DNA of 58,347 bases from a virus. Below, piece after piece: positions 15,744 to 22,738 of this stretch. Under the pieces are notes generated by a model. It had not been told where the DNA came from and did no database searches. It worked only from the letters and a program-made list of their open reading frames with translations. Each line of letters begins with the position of its first letter. Within the stretch, counting starts at the first letter, position 1. Both the position numbers and the translations under genes were made by a program. The stretch covers positions 1 to 58,347 of IMG/VR virus record IMGVR_UViG_3300009103_001673; one strand, written 5' to 3'.

Positions 15744-16553
15744 ATGAAACTTAATTTTGAAATTAAAGAAATCTCCAAACAAGCTGCTGTAGTATTTGTG
15801 GGCGAACATCATTATTCTCCTGTCATGCCTGTGCTGACAAAATATTATCTTGGTGGGTTTATTGATGGGGAGCTTCAAGCAGTTCTAACTCTTGGGTGGG
15901 GTACACAACCAAAGGCTACAATAAAAAAATTGTTTCCCAATTTAGACAATCAAGATTATTATGAAATTGGTAAGATGTGTTTGCTTGATGAGTTGCCAAG
16001 AAATTCGGAAACGCAATTTTTGTCTTCGGTGGTTAAGTGGATGAAAATGAATTTGCCAGAGATAAAGTTTTTATATACTTTGGCAGATGGCATCATGGGA
16101 AAGCCTGGGTATGTTTATCAGGCTGCAAGTTTTTTGTATGGTGGATATTTTAAAACGAGTGTGTATAGAAGTAGTACGGGAGAAAAGATACATCCAAGAA
16201 CATCTAAAAAATTATGTGAAGAAAATGCTAAATTTTTAAACAAGAAGAAAGTTTTTTGGTTGACTCATGATTTTATGGAAACAAAGGGAATTGAAAAATA
16301 TAATGGTCTAATGTTTAGATATATTTTTCCTTTGAGTAAAAAAGCAAAAAGGATTATAAAAAATGACTCTACTGTAGAATGGAGTAAAAACTATCCAAAA
16401 GGTAAAGACCTTAAATTTTGGAAAATGATGGGTAAGGGATTGTATGAAGAAGTAGATGCACCGACATTTAATTATGATGTTGTAGTATACAATGAAAAGA
16501 ATATAAAATTAAATAGAGCAAATGAGTGTTCTACATTAGAGAGATTTTTTTAA
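15744..16553 (+). CDS. Mom-like DNA-modification protein (GNAT fold)
   Basis: A 269-residue protein resembling the phage Mu Mom family, which converts adenine in DNA to a methylcarbamoyl derivative and protects phage DNA from restriction. Seen here: a GNAT-like core with FIDGELQAVLTLGWG (residues ~39-53), YEIGKMCLLDELPRNSETQFLS (key motif L-x-D-E-x-P-R-N-x-E-x-x-F-L-S, ~73-94), LYTLADGIMGKPGYVYQAASF (Y-A/T-x-A-D-x-x-x-G-x-x-G-x-x-Y-Q-A) and a following YGGY. The order and spacing match Mom homologues; the C-terminal third is Lys-rich. Biochemical activity is not shown by sequence alone. Confidence 0.75.
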   Translation: MKLNFEIKEISKQAAVVFVGEHHYSPVMPVLTKYYLGGFIDGELQAVLTLGWGTQPKATIKKLFPNLDNQDYYEIGKMCLLDELPRNSETQFLSSVVKWMKMNLPEIKFLYTLADGIMGKPGYVYQAASFLYGGYFKTSVYRSSTGEKIHPRTSKKLCEENAKFLNKKKVFWLTHDFMETKGIEKYNGLMFRYIFPLSKKAKRIIKNDSTVEWSKNYPKGKDLKFWKMMGKGLYEEVDAPTFNYDVVVYNEKNIKLNRANECSTLERFF

Positions 16554-16566
16554 AGGAATATAATAA

Positions 16567-17415
16567 ATGCCTATTCTAGTTGATTTTAATCAAATTACAA
16601 TATCCAATCTTATGATCAATCTCAAGATGGGTCATATAGATGAAGTTGATGAGGGTATGCTTCGACATATGATTCTTAATTCGCTTCGATATAATAGAAG
16701 CAAGTTTGTTGAAAGATATGGTGAACTTGTTATTTGTTGTGATGGGCGGGAGACATGGCGTCGTGATGTGTTTCCTTTTTATAAGGCAAATCGTAAGAAA
16801 ACGCGAGCATCATCTGGCTATGATTGGAACCTAATTTTTGAAACGCTAAATAAAATTAGGGATGAACTTGATGAGTATTTTCCTTATAAAGTAGTTCATC
16901 TTGACCGCGCCGAGGCAGATGATATTATTGCTGTCTTGGCCAAACAATGGACGACGAATGGAGAAAAGGTTTTGATTTTGTCGGGAGACAAAGATTTTAT
17001 GCAGTTGCAAAAATATGACCACATAGACCAATATTCGCCTGTCCAAAAGAAGTTTCTTCGGGTGAAGAATCCAAAAGAATTTTTATTTGAGCATATTGTT
17101 CGTGGTGATACAGGAGATGGTATTCCTAATTGCCTGAGTAAAGATTCTACATTTGTGACCGGAGAGCGACAAACACCAGTCACAAAAAAGAGACTTGCCG
17201 AGTGGATGAAGGCAGGAAAGGTTAATTACAAGAATGGAGATGTGGGATTTGATCGGAATCAACGATTGATTGATTTTGATTTCATTCCAGAAGATTTGGC
17301 AAGAGAGATTGCTGACACATACATTTCGGCAAATGTAAAAGAACGCGAAACGTTATTTAATTATTTTGTCACCAATCGTCTAACAAAACTAATGAAAGAT
17401 ATTCAGGAGTTCTAA
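16567..17415 (+). CDS. rnh: T4-type RNase H / 5'-3' exonuclease (flap nuclease family)
   Basis: A 282-residue protein of the T4 RNase H family, which removes RNA primers and adjacent DNA from Okazaki fragments together with gp32. Motifs: N-terminal ILVDFNQ (first metal Asp), CCDGRETWRRDVFPFYKANRK (a Lys/Arg-rich helical arch entry), DRAEADDIIAVLA (acidic metal cluster, residues ~117-129), LSGDKDFMQL (second cluster, ~138-147) and VRGDTGDGIPN (helix-hairpin region, ~178-188). T4 RNase H is 305 residues. AAAGGA lies upstream of the ATG. Position ahead of gp33-59-32 recalls T4 gene order. Confidence 0.92.
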   Translation: MPILVDFNQITISNLMINLKMGHIDEVDEGMLRHMILNSLRYNRSKFVERYGELVICCDGRETWRRDVFPFYKANRKKTRASSGYDWNLIFETLNKIRDELDEYFPYKVVHLDRAEADDIIAVLAKQWTTNGEKVLILSGDKDFMQLQKYDHIDQYSPVQKKFLRVKNPKEFLFEHIVRGDTGDGIPNCLSKDSTFVTGERQTPVTKKRLAEWMKAGKVNYKNGDVGFDRNQRLIDFDFIPEDLAREIADTYISANVKERETLFNYFVTNRLTKLMKDIQEF

Positions 17416-17420
17416 TATAA

Positions 17421-17627
17421 ATGAGTAAGACAAATCGCGACCGAAATCGTAATCATGCATTTGATGAAGAAGATGGAGATTATAAGTTTCGGAAGGAAAC
17501 CAAGAAAAGACGAAAGAAGAATCGGAGATTTGTGGATCAAAGTCTCAAAGATATTGTTCGTACCAATGGAGAATTTGATGAAACTGAGTTGGATGAAGAG
17601 ATGTTTTTTCTTGAAGAAGACTATTAA
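17421..17627 (+). CDS. Small charged hypothetical protein
   Basis: A 68-residue protein beginning five bases after RNase H, so probably in its transcript. The first half is basic (RNRNHAF, KKRRKKNRRF) and the second acidic (DETELDEEMFFLEEDY). It has no Cys pairs, signal or membrane segment. I do not recognise a family. The opposite-charge halves would fit a small nucleic-acid- or protein-binding accessory factor. Confidence 0.65.
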   Translation: MSKTNRDRNRNHAFDEEDGDYKFRKETKKRRKKNRRFVDQSLKDIVRTNGEFDETELDEEMFFLEEDY

Positions 17628-17950
17628 GTAAGATAAAAAACCTGGGGCACGATCCCCGAGACACAAGGAGGTTCCCAGCAAAATGCTACGGGATTATGGT
17701 TAAGGATAATAGTAATAATAATAACCTTTACCAATCCATTGCCATGCTTTTGACATGGGTGGCGGCTACTGGGTCCGTTAAGAATCAATTAATTAAGTCC
17801 TGTGTTAATGTCTGCTTAGTTGGGCGAAGATCATCGGCATAATTGAGTCTGCTTATCTATAGTATAGATAATTAGTATAGTAGTATAACATACCGGGGAC
17901 GGGACTATAGCTTCGGCAAGCCCCGTCCCCATTTTTTGGAATTTGAGGAC
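17628..17950 (+). ncRNA. Candidate structured RNA region without long genes
   Basis: This 323-base gap holds several potential hairpins on the + strand: GGGG/CCCC (17644-17657), TCCCAGCA/TGCTacGGGA (17673-17693), GGTTAAGG/CCTTTACC with one mismatch (17698-17732), CCATG/CATGG (17742-17758), TATCTATA-G-TATAGATA (17854-17870), and a terminal intrinsic terminator (17895-17937). AAGGAGG (17665-17671) precedes a seven-codon frame (ATG 17683, stop 17701-17703, peptide MLRDYG) whose ATG lies within the second hairpin. TTGAGT and GATAAT (17843-17872, 18-base spacer) could form a promoter. It may be a regulatory RNA, a leader or an attenuator. No cloverleaf tRNA was found. Confidence 0.45.
17895..17937 (+). 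terminator. Intrinsic terminator
   Basis: GGGGACGGG (17895-17903) pairs perfectly with CCCGTCCCC (17922-17930); a GC-TTCG-GC tetraloop hairpin sits inside the loop; six T follow (17932-17937). It ends the RNA of the gene-free stretch just before the next coding region. Confidence 0.85.
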
Positions 17951-18436
17951 ATGAAAAGAAATTTATTAAAGCCTTATGATTTTCAAGTGAATCGTAGACC
18001 AGAAGAAATGGCAGACGACTATTATCTTGGAGAAAATACAATGCCTTCAATGAATATGTTGATTGGATATTCCGAAAAACGGAAAGACCAATGGATTTTG
18101 AGATATACAAAAGAAGAGGATGTTGTGTTTTATTCGCCCATTAATAATGACTACAATGAAGATTTAAGTTTTTCGTATGGTCAGATGGTTCAAAGGTGGA
18201 AATTTATTAGAAGACTTAAAGCTATAGCAAAAAACAAAGCAAACAGTCCTGCTGTTATTTTAACAGGTAATGATTTTTTGAGAGCAAAAGATAGAATTTA
18301 TTTGCTCAATCTTTTTCCAAACTATAGAAAATGTGCAATTGTTTGGGAAGATCAACTTGAAGAGATGAAACAATTGGGCTATGAACGCCCTACAGTGAAT
18401 GAAGGGTTTTCTGATTTTACTTATTATATTTCGTAA
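17951..18436 (+). CDS. Hypothetical protein
   Basis: A 161-residue protein from the ATG at 17951; a TTG five codons upstream (17936) lies in the terminator T-run and is less likely. The protein is mixed in charge with FYSPINNDYNED and a central helical part (MVQRWKFIRRLKAIAKNKAN). It has no Cys motif, signal or membrane segment. The upstream terminator means it either has its own start site or depends on readthrough. I do not recognise its family. Confidence 0.6.
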   Translation: MKRNLLKPYDFQVNRRPEEMADDYYLGENTMPSMNMLIGYSEKRKDQWILRYTKEEDVVFYSPINNDYNEDLSFSYGQMVQRWKFIRRLKAIAKNKANSPAVILTGNDFLRAKDRIYLLNLFPNYRKCAIVWEDQLEEMKQLGYERPTVNEGFSDFTYYIS

Positions 18437-18451
18437 AAGGAAAAAAATAAT

Positions 18452-18844
18452 ATGAAAGATTTTATAGAAACAAGAGACGCAATATCATTTGTGGATAATT
18501 ATAGTGTGGTGTTGTTGATCTTTTTTGTTTTATTTTTGACTGCTGTGTGCTTCATACATTATATGTCTTTTTTTAATTTTGTGGTTATGGTTGGGAGTAT
18601 TATTACAGTTTGTTGGCTTGTTGGGAAGTGTGCATATGCAATGGGAAAAGACACTGGCATTAATTATACTATGGAAACTCTGGTTGATCATGGGATAATT
18701 CAGGCAGAAGCAACAGAGGATGATGTAGAACTCAAGGTCGAACCCAATGTAGTTTATTATGACCGATGTAATAATTGCGGAGAGGGTTGGATTGCAAATC
18801 CTTCTGCAACCAAAAGACATAGATATAATGCAACTCGCAAATGA
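18452..18844 (+). CDS. Two-span membrane protein with C-terminal Cys pair
   Basis: A 130-residue protein with two hydrophobic segments near residues 18-36 (VVLLIFFVLFLTAVCFIHY) and 40-58 (FNFVVMVGSIITVCWLVG). The C-terminal half is soluble, rich in acids, and ends in a CNNCGEGW motif that resembles half of a zinc ribbon, followed by a basic tail. It probably sits in the inner membrane with the tail in the cytoplasm. AAAAGGAAA lies upstream. Function unknown; a host-membrane modifier is possible. Confidence 0.65.
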   Translation: MKDFIETRDAISFVDNYSVVLLIFFVLFLTAVCFIHYMSFFNFVVMVGSIITVCWLVGKCAYAMGKDTGINYTMETLVDHGIIQAEATEDDVELKVEPNVVYYDRCNNCGEGWIANPSATKRHRYNATRK

Positions 18845-18850
18845 TAAATA
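18843..18850 (+). promoter_or_regulatory. Possible T4-type late promoter element
   Basis: GATAAATA overlaps the preceding stop codon and lies 23 bases before the next ATG. It differs from T4 late consensus TATAAATA at one position. Such octamers are expected by chance in AT-rich DNA, so only the position supports it. Confidence 0.25.
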
Positions 18851-18872
18851 ATTGTTTTGGGGCGTACAAGAA

Positions 18873-19145
18873 ATGAAGAAGAAAAAGAACAAGACAAAAC
18901 TACCTAGAGATTGGAATGCAGTGAATGCTCATTTCAGAAATTCTGGTTTTATGAAGGACAGGAGAGAAGATCGTGGTGGAAGTAGGAATTCTGGGCGTGA
19001 GTTTATTGATGATTATTATCATGATAAAGAGATGGAAGATTGTGGAGATGATAGCATTGACGATAATTATATTTGTTGGGATGATAATTCTGATGATGAT
19101 GATTGCCAACGGGTTCAGAACCACAGCGGAGATAATGATCAATGA
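18873..19145 (+). CDS. Small basic-acidic hypothetical protein
   Basis: A 90-residue protein from the ATG at 18873 (a TTG seven codons upstream is less likely). It starts with a Lys run (MKKKKNKTKLPRDWNAVNAHF), has a polar middle (GGSRNSGRE) and an Asp-rich C-terminus (DDDDCQR). The RDWNAVNAHFR start resembles short phage proteins of unknown role that share an R-[DN]-W-x-A-V-x-A-H pattern. Its stop is overlapped by the next ATG (ATGA). Confidence 0.6.
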   Translation: MKKKKNKTKLPRDWNAVNAHFRNSGFMKDRREDRGGSRNSGREFIDDYYHDKEMEDCGDDSIDDNYICWDDNSDDDDCQRVQNHSGDNDQ

Positions 19146-19339
19146 AGGCTTCATACCATTCTCATTATTGTGATTTTTGTGGTGAATGTTCAGAAATAAT
19201 TTATCGTACTGTGGTGGACACGAATTATGATCGCGTGTTGGCACCCGCAAAATATGCATGTTTTGAATGTTCAGAAGATAAAGACATTCGTAGAGAATAT
19301 ATAACTGGAAAGCGAGATAAAACTGATGTTGTTGATTGA
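19142..19339 (+). CDS. Small four-cysteine zinc-binding protein
   Basis: A 65-residue protein with CDFCGEC (residues ~10-16) and CFECSED (residues ~40-46), two CxxC knuckles spaced to bind one zinc ion. The remainder is polar. It starts in an ATGA overlap and its end is overlapped by the following gene. Phage proteins of this kind often bind nucleic acid or RNA polymerase; which applies here is unknown. Confidence 0.65.
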   Translation: MKASYHSHYCDFCGECSEIIYRTVVDTNYDRVLAPAKYACFECSEDKDIRREYITGKRDKTDVVD

Positions 19340-19667
19340 TGATTTATATGAAGACCTTGAATACATGGACAGTAGTTTGAATGAATTTGTCAAAGCAGAA
19401 ACGCCCACTCCGTTGGACATATTGATTGACAAAGAAAACAAAAGAGACTTGATTGATTCATTGAGTAGACTTTCACATCATGAACTGATTGTTGTACTCA
19501 TGATGAATTATGAAAATAGTGGTCTTTATCCCAATGCTCTTGTGCGTGATTTCTTTAAAAAGAAAAAGGGTTTGGATTTATCAAGACACGCAGTCGCGAA
19601 ACTTGAGAAGACTGGATTGACCAAGCTTAGAAGAGATTTGAAATTTAATCGGGGATGGGGCATGTAG
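19326..19667 (+). CDS. Sigma70 region 4-like protein
   Basis: A 113-residue protein. The segment from ~28 on (PLDILIDKENKRDLIDSLSRLSHHEL, key pattern P-x-x-x-L-x-x-x-E-x-x-x-x-L-x-x-x-L-x-x-L-x-x-x-E) and the end SRHAVAKLEKTGLTKLRRDL match the layout of sigma70 region 4, whose second helix of the helix-turn-helix usually reads SRERVRQIExxALxKLR. There is no region 2, so it cannot be a complete sigma factor. It may bind the -35 box or the beta flap. It is not the T4 gp55 type, which has region 2 instead. It overlaps both neighbours' reading frames slightly. Confidence 0.55.
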   Translation: MLLIDDLYEDLEYMDSSLNEFVKAETPTPLDILIDKENKRDLIDSLSRLSHHELIVVLMMNYENSGLYPNALVRDFFKKKKGLDLSRHAVAKLEKTGLTKLRRDLKFNRGWGM

Positions 19668-19669
19668 AT

Positions 19670-19867
19670 ATGCCTACATATGAGTATTTTTGTGAAGAGT
19701 GTGCTCACACATTTGAAGTTGAACAGAAGATTACTGATGAGCCGTTAACAATTGCGCCGGATTGCGCGCAATCAACAGAAAAATGTTCGTTAAAGAAATT
19801 ATTGTTTGTTTCAGCAATAAAATTTAAGGGTGAAGGCTGGACACCCAAATATCACGAGAATAAATAG
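19670..19867 (+). CDS. FmdB-like zinc-ribbon protein
   Basis: A 65-residue protein starting at MPTYEYFCEEC (ATG at 19670), the standard FmdB-family N-terminus. A second Cys pair (PDCAQSTEKCS) and a late KFKGEGW follow, matching the usual kxxGxGW end. FmdB proteins are small zinc ribbons thought to act as regulators. A second protein of the same family is encoded at 21056. An upstream in-frame start at 19655 would add five residues not seen in the family. Confidence 0.75.
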   Translation: MPTYEYFCEECAHTFEVEQKITDEPLTIAPDCAQSTEKCSLKKLLFVSAIKFKGEGWTPKYHENK

Positions 19868-19878
19868 GAGTGTATGAT

Positions 19879-20073
19879 ATGGGAGCAATGAAGGAACTTG
19901 ATATTATTCTTCATAATATTGTAGATGAAGGTATTGAGTCCGGGTTTATAGGGAGTAATCTTAAAAGTTATGTCTATGATGAGGCAGTCAATACCTATAA
20001 ACTTTCTGGGTCTATAGTGAAGCCTTTTGTTGAGGCAAAGGTTGACCAACTTTCGGAGGAAATTTTTGAATGA
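19879..20073 (+). CDS. Small acidic hypothetical protein
   Basis: A 64-residue protein from the ATG at 19879, with GGAG (19867-19870) eight bases upstream. It is largely helical and acidic (MKELDIILHNIVDEG, SEEIFE) and lacks Cys. Its stop is overlapped by the next ATG (ATGA). I do not recognise it. Confidence 0.55.
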   Translation: MGAMKELDIILHNIVDEGIESGFIGSNLKSYVYDEAVNTYKLSGSIVKPFVEAKVDQLSEEIFE

Positions 20074-20264
20074 GCGGTCTTCGTGAACAAGTGAAAAAAG
20101 GTGAAATTGGTCTTGATGAGGCAATTGAAATTGCCAAAGACTATAACGAAAGTATTCGAGCATGGTTGATGCGTCGAAAGAAGGGAAACGTAAAGTCTTC
20201 GGTTGACAAAAAGAAACCCGGCAAAAAGAAAAAGCAATATAGAAAAAAGAAAAGAAGGAATTAA
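20070..20264 (+). CDS. Small protein with poly-Lys tail
   Basis: A 64-residue protein, coupled to its predecessor by an ATGA overlap. The first half is a helix (LREQVKKGEIGLDEAIEIAKDY) and the second an extreme basic tail (KKKPGKKKKQYRKKKRRN) suited to nucleic-acid binding. With the acidic upstream partner it could form an oppositely charged pair. Unassigned. Confidence 0.6.
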   Translation: MSGLREQVKKGEIGLDEAIEIAKDYNESIRAWLMRRKKGNVKSSVDKKKPGKKKKQYRKKKRRN

Positions 20265-20293
20265 TTGATGAAGCCGAGTGAGAATGAATAATC

Positions 20294-21055
20294 ATGAGAG
20301 TGTTAAGTATAGACTTAGATTATATTATGGGCCCAACAATTGAGCTTTATGCTGGGGCGTTTTTTAGAAATTATTATGACGATAATCCTGCAACAAGATG
20401 GAATTTACTGTTTAATAATACAGATTTTAAAGAAAATCATATTTATATAGACCAATCCAATTTGTTGTTTTGTTTTGATGTGTTTTTAAAGGCACTAAAG
20501 AATTGTGAAGCCGCTTCATTTGGATATGAGCATGATTCAATTCTTTATGGTATTCGGGATTTTTCAAATATTGATTTGATTAATATTGACCATCACGATG
20601 ATGTTTTTGCTGGCGACTACGATAATCAATATTCAACATATGATGCGGCATTAAAAAAAGAATATTTTGAGATTGTTAATAATAATAGAGTTCATGAAGG
20701 AAATTGGATTGCGTGGTTGGCAAGTCTTAAAAAAATAAATTCTTGTGTGTGGATTGGAAATGAAAATAGTGGAAACAAAGACAGAAATGTTCAAAATTCT
20801 AAAGTTGTTCCAAATTATTTAAATGTAGAAAAGGAAAATTACAAATTTGATGATTATGAATTTGATTACATTTTTGTTTGTTTGTCTCCACAATATATTC
20901 CTAAAAATCATTGGCATTATTTCAGTATGTTCATGAGTGCCTATAAGGAGTTTACAGGAAAAGATGTTAATCTTATCTCCAAAAAATTTCAAACAGAATT
21001 TCAGGGCGAAAAAATAACTAATGAGATAGAACAACTCAAAAGGAAGAATAATTAA
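20294..21055 (+). CDS. UPF0489 / peptide-arginase-like protein
   Basis: A 253-residue protein with an arginase-deacetylase-type pattern: LSIDLDY at residues ~4-10, INIDHHDDVF at ~95-104 (a DHHDD cluster like the Mn-binding DxHxD of arginases), and EGNWIAWLASL at ~135-145 matching the E-x-x-W-x-x-W of UPF0489 proteins. One branch of UPF0489 acts as peptide arginase, turning Arg into ornithine in modified peptides. No precursor peptide is obvious nearby. The assignment is from motifs and needs a profile search. Confidence 0.55.
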   Translation: MRVLSIDLDYIMGPTIELYAGAFFRNYYDDNPATRWNLLFNNTDFKENHIYIDQSNLLFCFDVFLKALKNCEAASFGYEHDSILYGIRDFSNIDLINIDHHDDVFAGDYDNQYSTYDAALKKEYFEIVNNNRVHEGNWIAWLASLKKINSCVWIGNENSGNKDRNVQNSKVVPNYLNVEKENYKFDDYEFDYIFVCLSPQYIPKNHWHYFSMFMSAYKEFTGKDVNLISKKFQTEFQGEKITNEIEQLKRKNN

Positions 21056-21394
21056 ATGCCGTGGTATGACTATCAATGTAGAAATTGTGAGCATGAGTTT
21101 ACAGAAGTTCTAAGGATGGATGACCGCAAAAAACCTACTCGTAGAAAATGCCCCGAATGTGGTCGCAAAATGGTAAAGATACTTCTTGGAACATTGGCAA
21201 TAGCGGATTCTGTTAATATTGGCAGAACAAAACCAGATAACGCTTATTCCGAAGTAGTTTCCAAGATTAATGAGACAAACAAAATTAAAGGCACACGATA
21301 CGAACTTCAAGATAGGTTAGAGAATCGTGAAAAATATGTGCAAAAACCATTAACAAAATATGAAATTAAAAAGAGAGTAAATGATGCGCTTTGA
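21056..21394 (+). CDS. FmdB-like zinc-ribbon protein, longer
   Basis: A 112-residue protein beginning MPWYDYQCRNCEHEF with a second pair CPECGRK (residues ~37-43), a complete four-Cys zinc ribbon of the FmdB type. The tail (residues ~60-112) is polar and helical and is not part of the family. It starts directly after the arginase-like stop and overlaps the next gene by 14 bases. Second FmdB-like protein in the window. Confidence 0.75.
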   Translation: MPWYDYQCRNCEHEFTEVLRMDDRKKPTRRKCPECGRKMVKILLGTLAIADSVNIGRTKPDNAYSEVVSKINETNKIKGTRYELQDRLENREKYVQKPLTKYEIKKRVNDAL

Positions 21395-22067
21395 ACATTC
21401 TCCTCCAATTGAATTAAATTATGAACCATTAAGTGTTACATATAATAATGGTTCTCGTTATTATGAAGTAGAGTCTGATGTTTTGCTTCCAAGTATGACT
21501 TCTGTGCTTTCCATACTTTCGCGAGATTCTATTGATAAGTGGAAAAAGAAAGTTGGTGAACAAAAAGCAGAAGCAGTTTCACGTAAAGCAAGGTTTCGTG
21601 GAAATGAAGTTCATACGATTTGTGAAAATTTTTTGAATAATGAAATTAATTATATCAATGGTGAGATGCCAGATTCCATTGAACTTTTTAATGTGTTGAA
21701 ACAACCGTTAATGAGGAGCCTTAACAAGATATATCATATAGAAGCTTCTTTGTATTCAAAAGAATTAGGTGTGGCTGGCCGAGCAGATTTAATTGGAGAG
21801 TGGGAAAACATTCCTGTTATTCTTGATTTTAAGACTTCTGGAAGACCAAAAAAAGAAGAATGGATTAGTAATTATTATATGCAGAGCGCGGGATATGCAA
21901 TGATGTATGAAGAAATGACCGGGATTAAGATTGAACACATGTTGATTCTTATTGCTGTTGCTGGTAATGTTCCACACATTCAAGCTTTTCCGGCACCAGT
22001 AAAAGATTGGGTTGAGCCTTTAAAAGAAACCATTAAGAGGTATAATGATGAAATTCAACATCCGTAA
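21381..22067 (+). CDS. PD-(D/E)XK exonuclease
   Basis: A 228-residue protein (start at 21381 or 21384). RFRGNEVHTICENFL (residues ~72-86) supplies the G-x-x-x-H helix, GVAGRADLIGEW (~132-143) the Asp of motif II, and PVILDFKTSGRPK (~146-158) the D-F-K-T motif III; the QSAGYAMMYEE helix has the Q-x-x-x-Y motif. This is the RecB/MGME1-like family found in T4-like and other phages, processing DNA ends during replication or recombination. It lies with replication genes, as expected. Confidence 0.85.
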   Translation: MMRFEHSPPIELNYEPLSVTYNNGSRYYEVESDVLLPSMTSVLSILSRDSIDKWKKKVGEQKAEAVSRKARFRGNEVHTICENFLNNEINYINGEMPDSIELFNVLKQPLMRSLNKIYHIEASLYSKELGVAGRADLIGEWENIPVILDFKTSGRPKKEEWISNYYMQSAGYAMMYEEMTGIKIEHMLILIAVAGNVPHIQAFPAPVKDWVEPLKETIKRYNDEIQHP

Positions 22068-22173
22068 TATAAATTGGAAAGATGGATTTTTTACACTTTG
22101 GAATGATCCGTTGGTTGTAACTATTTTGTTGGTTTTATTTCTTGATTTCATTTATGAGTCTTGTAGTGGTTGA
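22048..22173 (+). CDS. 41-residue single-span membrane protein
   Basis: ATG at 22048 (or 22045) follows AGAGG at 22036-22040. The product has a polar start (MKFNIRNINWKDG) and one hydrophobic stretch (PLVVTILLVLFLDFIY, residues ~21-36). Its stop (22171-22173) abuts the start of the wall hydrolase gene and it overlaps the exonuclease end. A tiny membrane protein directly before an endolysin-like gene could be holin-related, but this is a guess from position. Confidence 0.45.
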   Translation: MKFNIRNINWKDGFFTLWNDPLVVTILLVLFLDFIYESCSG

Positions 22174-22178
22174 ATGAT

Positions 22179-22724
22179 ATGGAAACTTATTTTAGATTTT
22201 TAATTTGTATTTTTGTTTTTTGTATGTTTGTGATTTTTGGTTTTTATGTTGGAAATGAATATGCAAAAATGACAAAGAAGCCAGATGCAGTTTATCATAC
22301 ACATATTCATCTTACTCCTCCTGTTCCTACAAGTAGTGACGAAATAGTCATAGATCAGCAAGATAAAGATTGTCTTGCTCGGAACATATATTTTGAAGCA
22401 GCAAATCAATCTGCGCTTGGCAAGTTGGCTGTTGGTTTGGTAGTGTTGAACAGGGTAAAAAGTTCTCGATATCCAGATACTATTTGTGGTGTGGTGAATC
22501 AGAAAAGTCAATTTTCCTGGGTGGATGATTCCAAATCAAATAAACCAAAGGATGATTGGGCCTGGAAGGAATCGGAAAGACTTTCTGATGAGTTGTTAAA
22601 GGGTAAGGGAGATTTTATTAGGTTTGACGATGTTATGCACTATCACGCAAACTATGTTAGTCCGAAGTGGTCAAAGACCATGAAAAGAGTAGCAAAGGTT
22701 GACCAGCATGTGTTTTATGAATAG
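22179..22724 (+). CDS. SleB-type cell-wall hydrolase with N-terminal membrane anchor
   Basis: A 181-residue protein. Residues ~5-24 (FRFLICIFVFCMFVIFGFYV) are one membrane span or signal anchor. CLARNIYFEAANQSALGKLAVG (key pattern Y-x-E-A-xx-Q-x-xx-G-x-x-A-V), NRVKSSRYPDTICGVV, QFSWVDD and MHYHANYVSPKW match the SleB/Hydrolase_2 domain that cleaves peptidoglycan. The anchor suggests a membrane-tethered or signal-arrest-release endolysin. T4's own lysozyme is unrelated. I chose the ATG at 22179; TTG at 22170 is possible. Confidence 0.85.
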   Translation: METYFRFLICIFVFCMFVIFGFYVGNEYAKMTKKPDAVYHTHIHLTPPVPTSSDEIVIDQQDKDCLARNIYFEAANQSALGKLAVGLVVLNRVKSSRYPDTICGVVNQKSQFSWVDDSKSNKPKDDWAWKESERLSDELLKGKGDFIRFDDVMHYHANYVSPKWSKTMKRVAKVDQHVFYE

Positions 22725-22738
22725 GAGTATTGATTGTG

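Noticed and set aside
17641-17660. Minus-strand terminator (GGGG/CCCC hairpin followed by T6)
   Set aside because: Only a 4-bp core stem, and no minus-strand gene upstream that would need it.
17628-17950. Possible tRNA or tmRNA in the gene-free stretch
   Set aside because: No 7-bp acceptor stem 70-90 bases apart, no GTTCRA T-loop in proper context, and no CCA-bearing cloverleaf could be built.
19326-19667. T4 gp55 late sigma factor
   Set aside because: gp55 resembles sigma region 2, while this protein resembles region 4 and lacks region 2 features.
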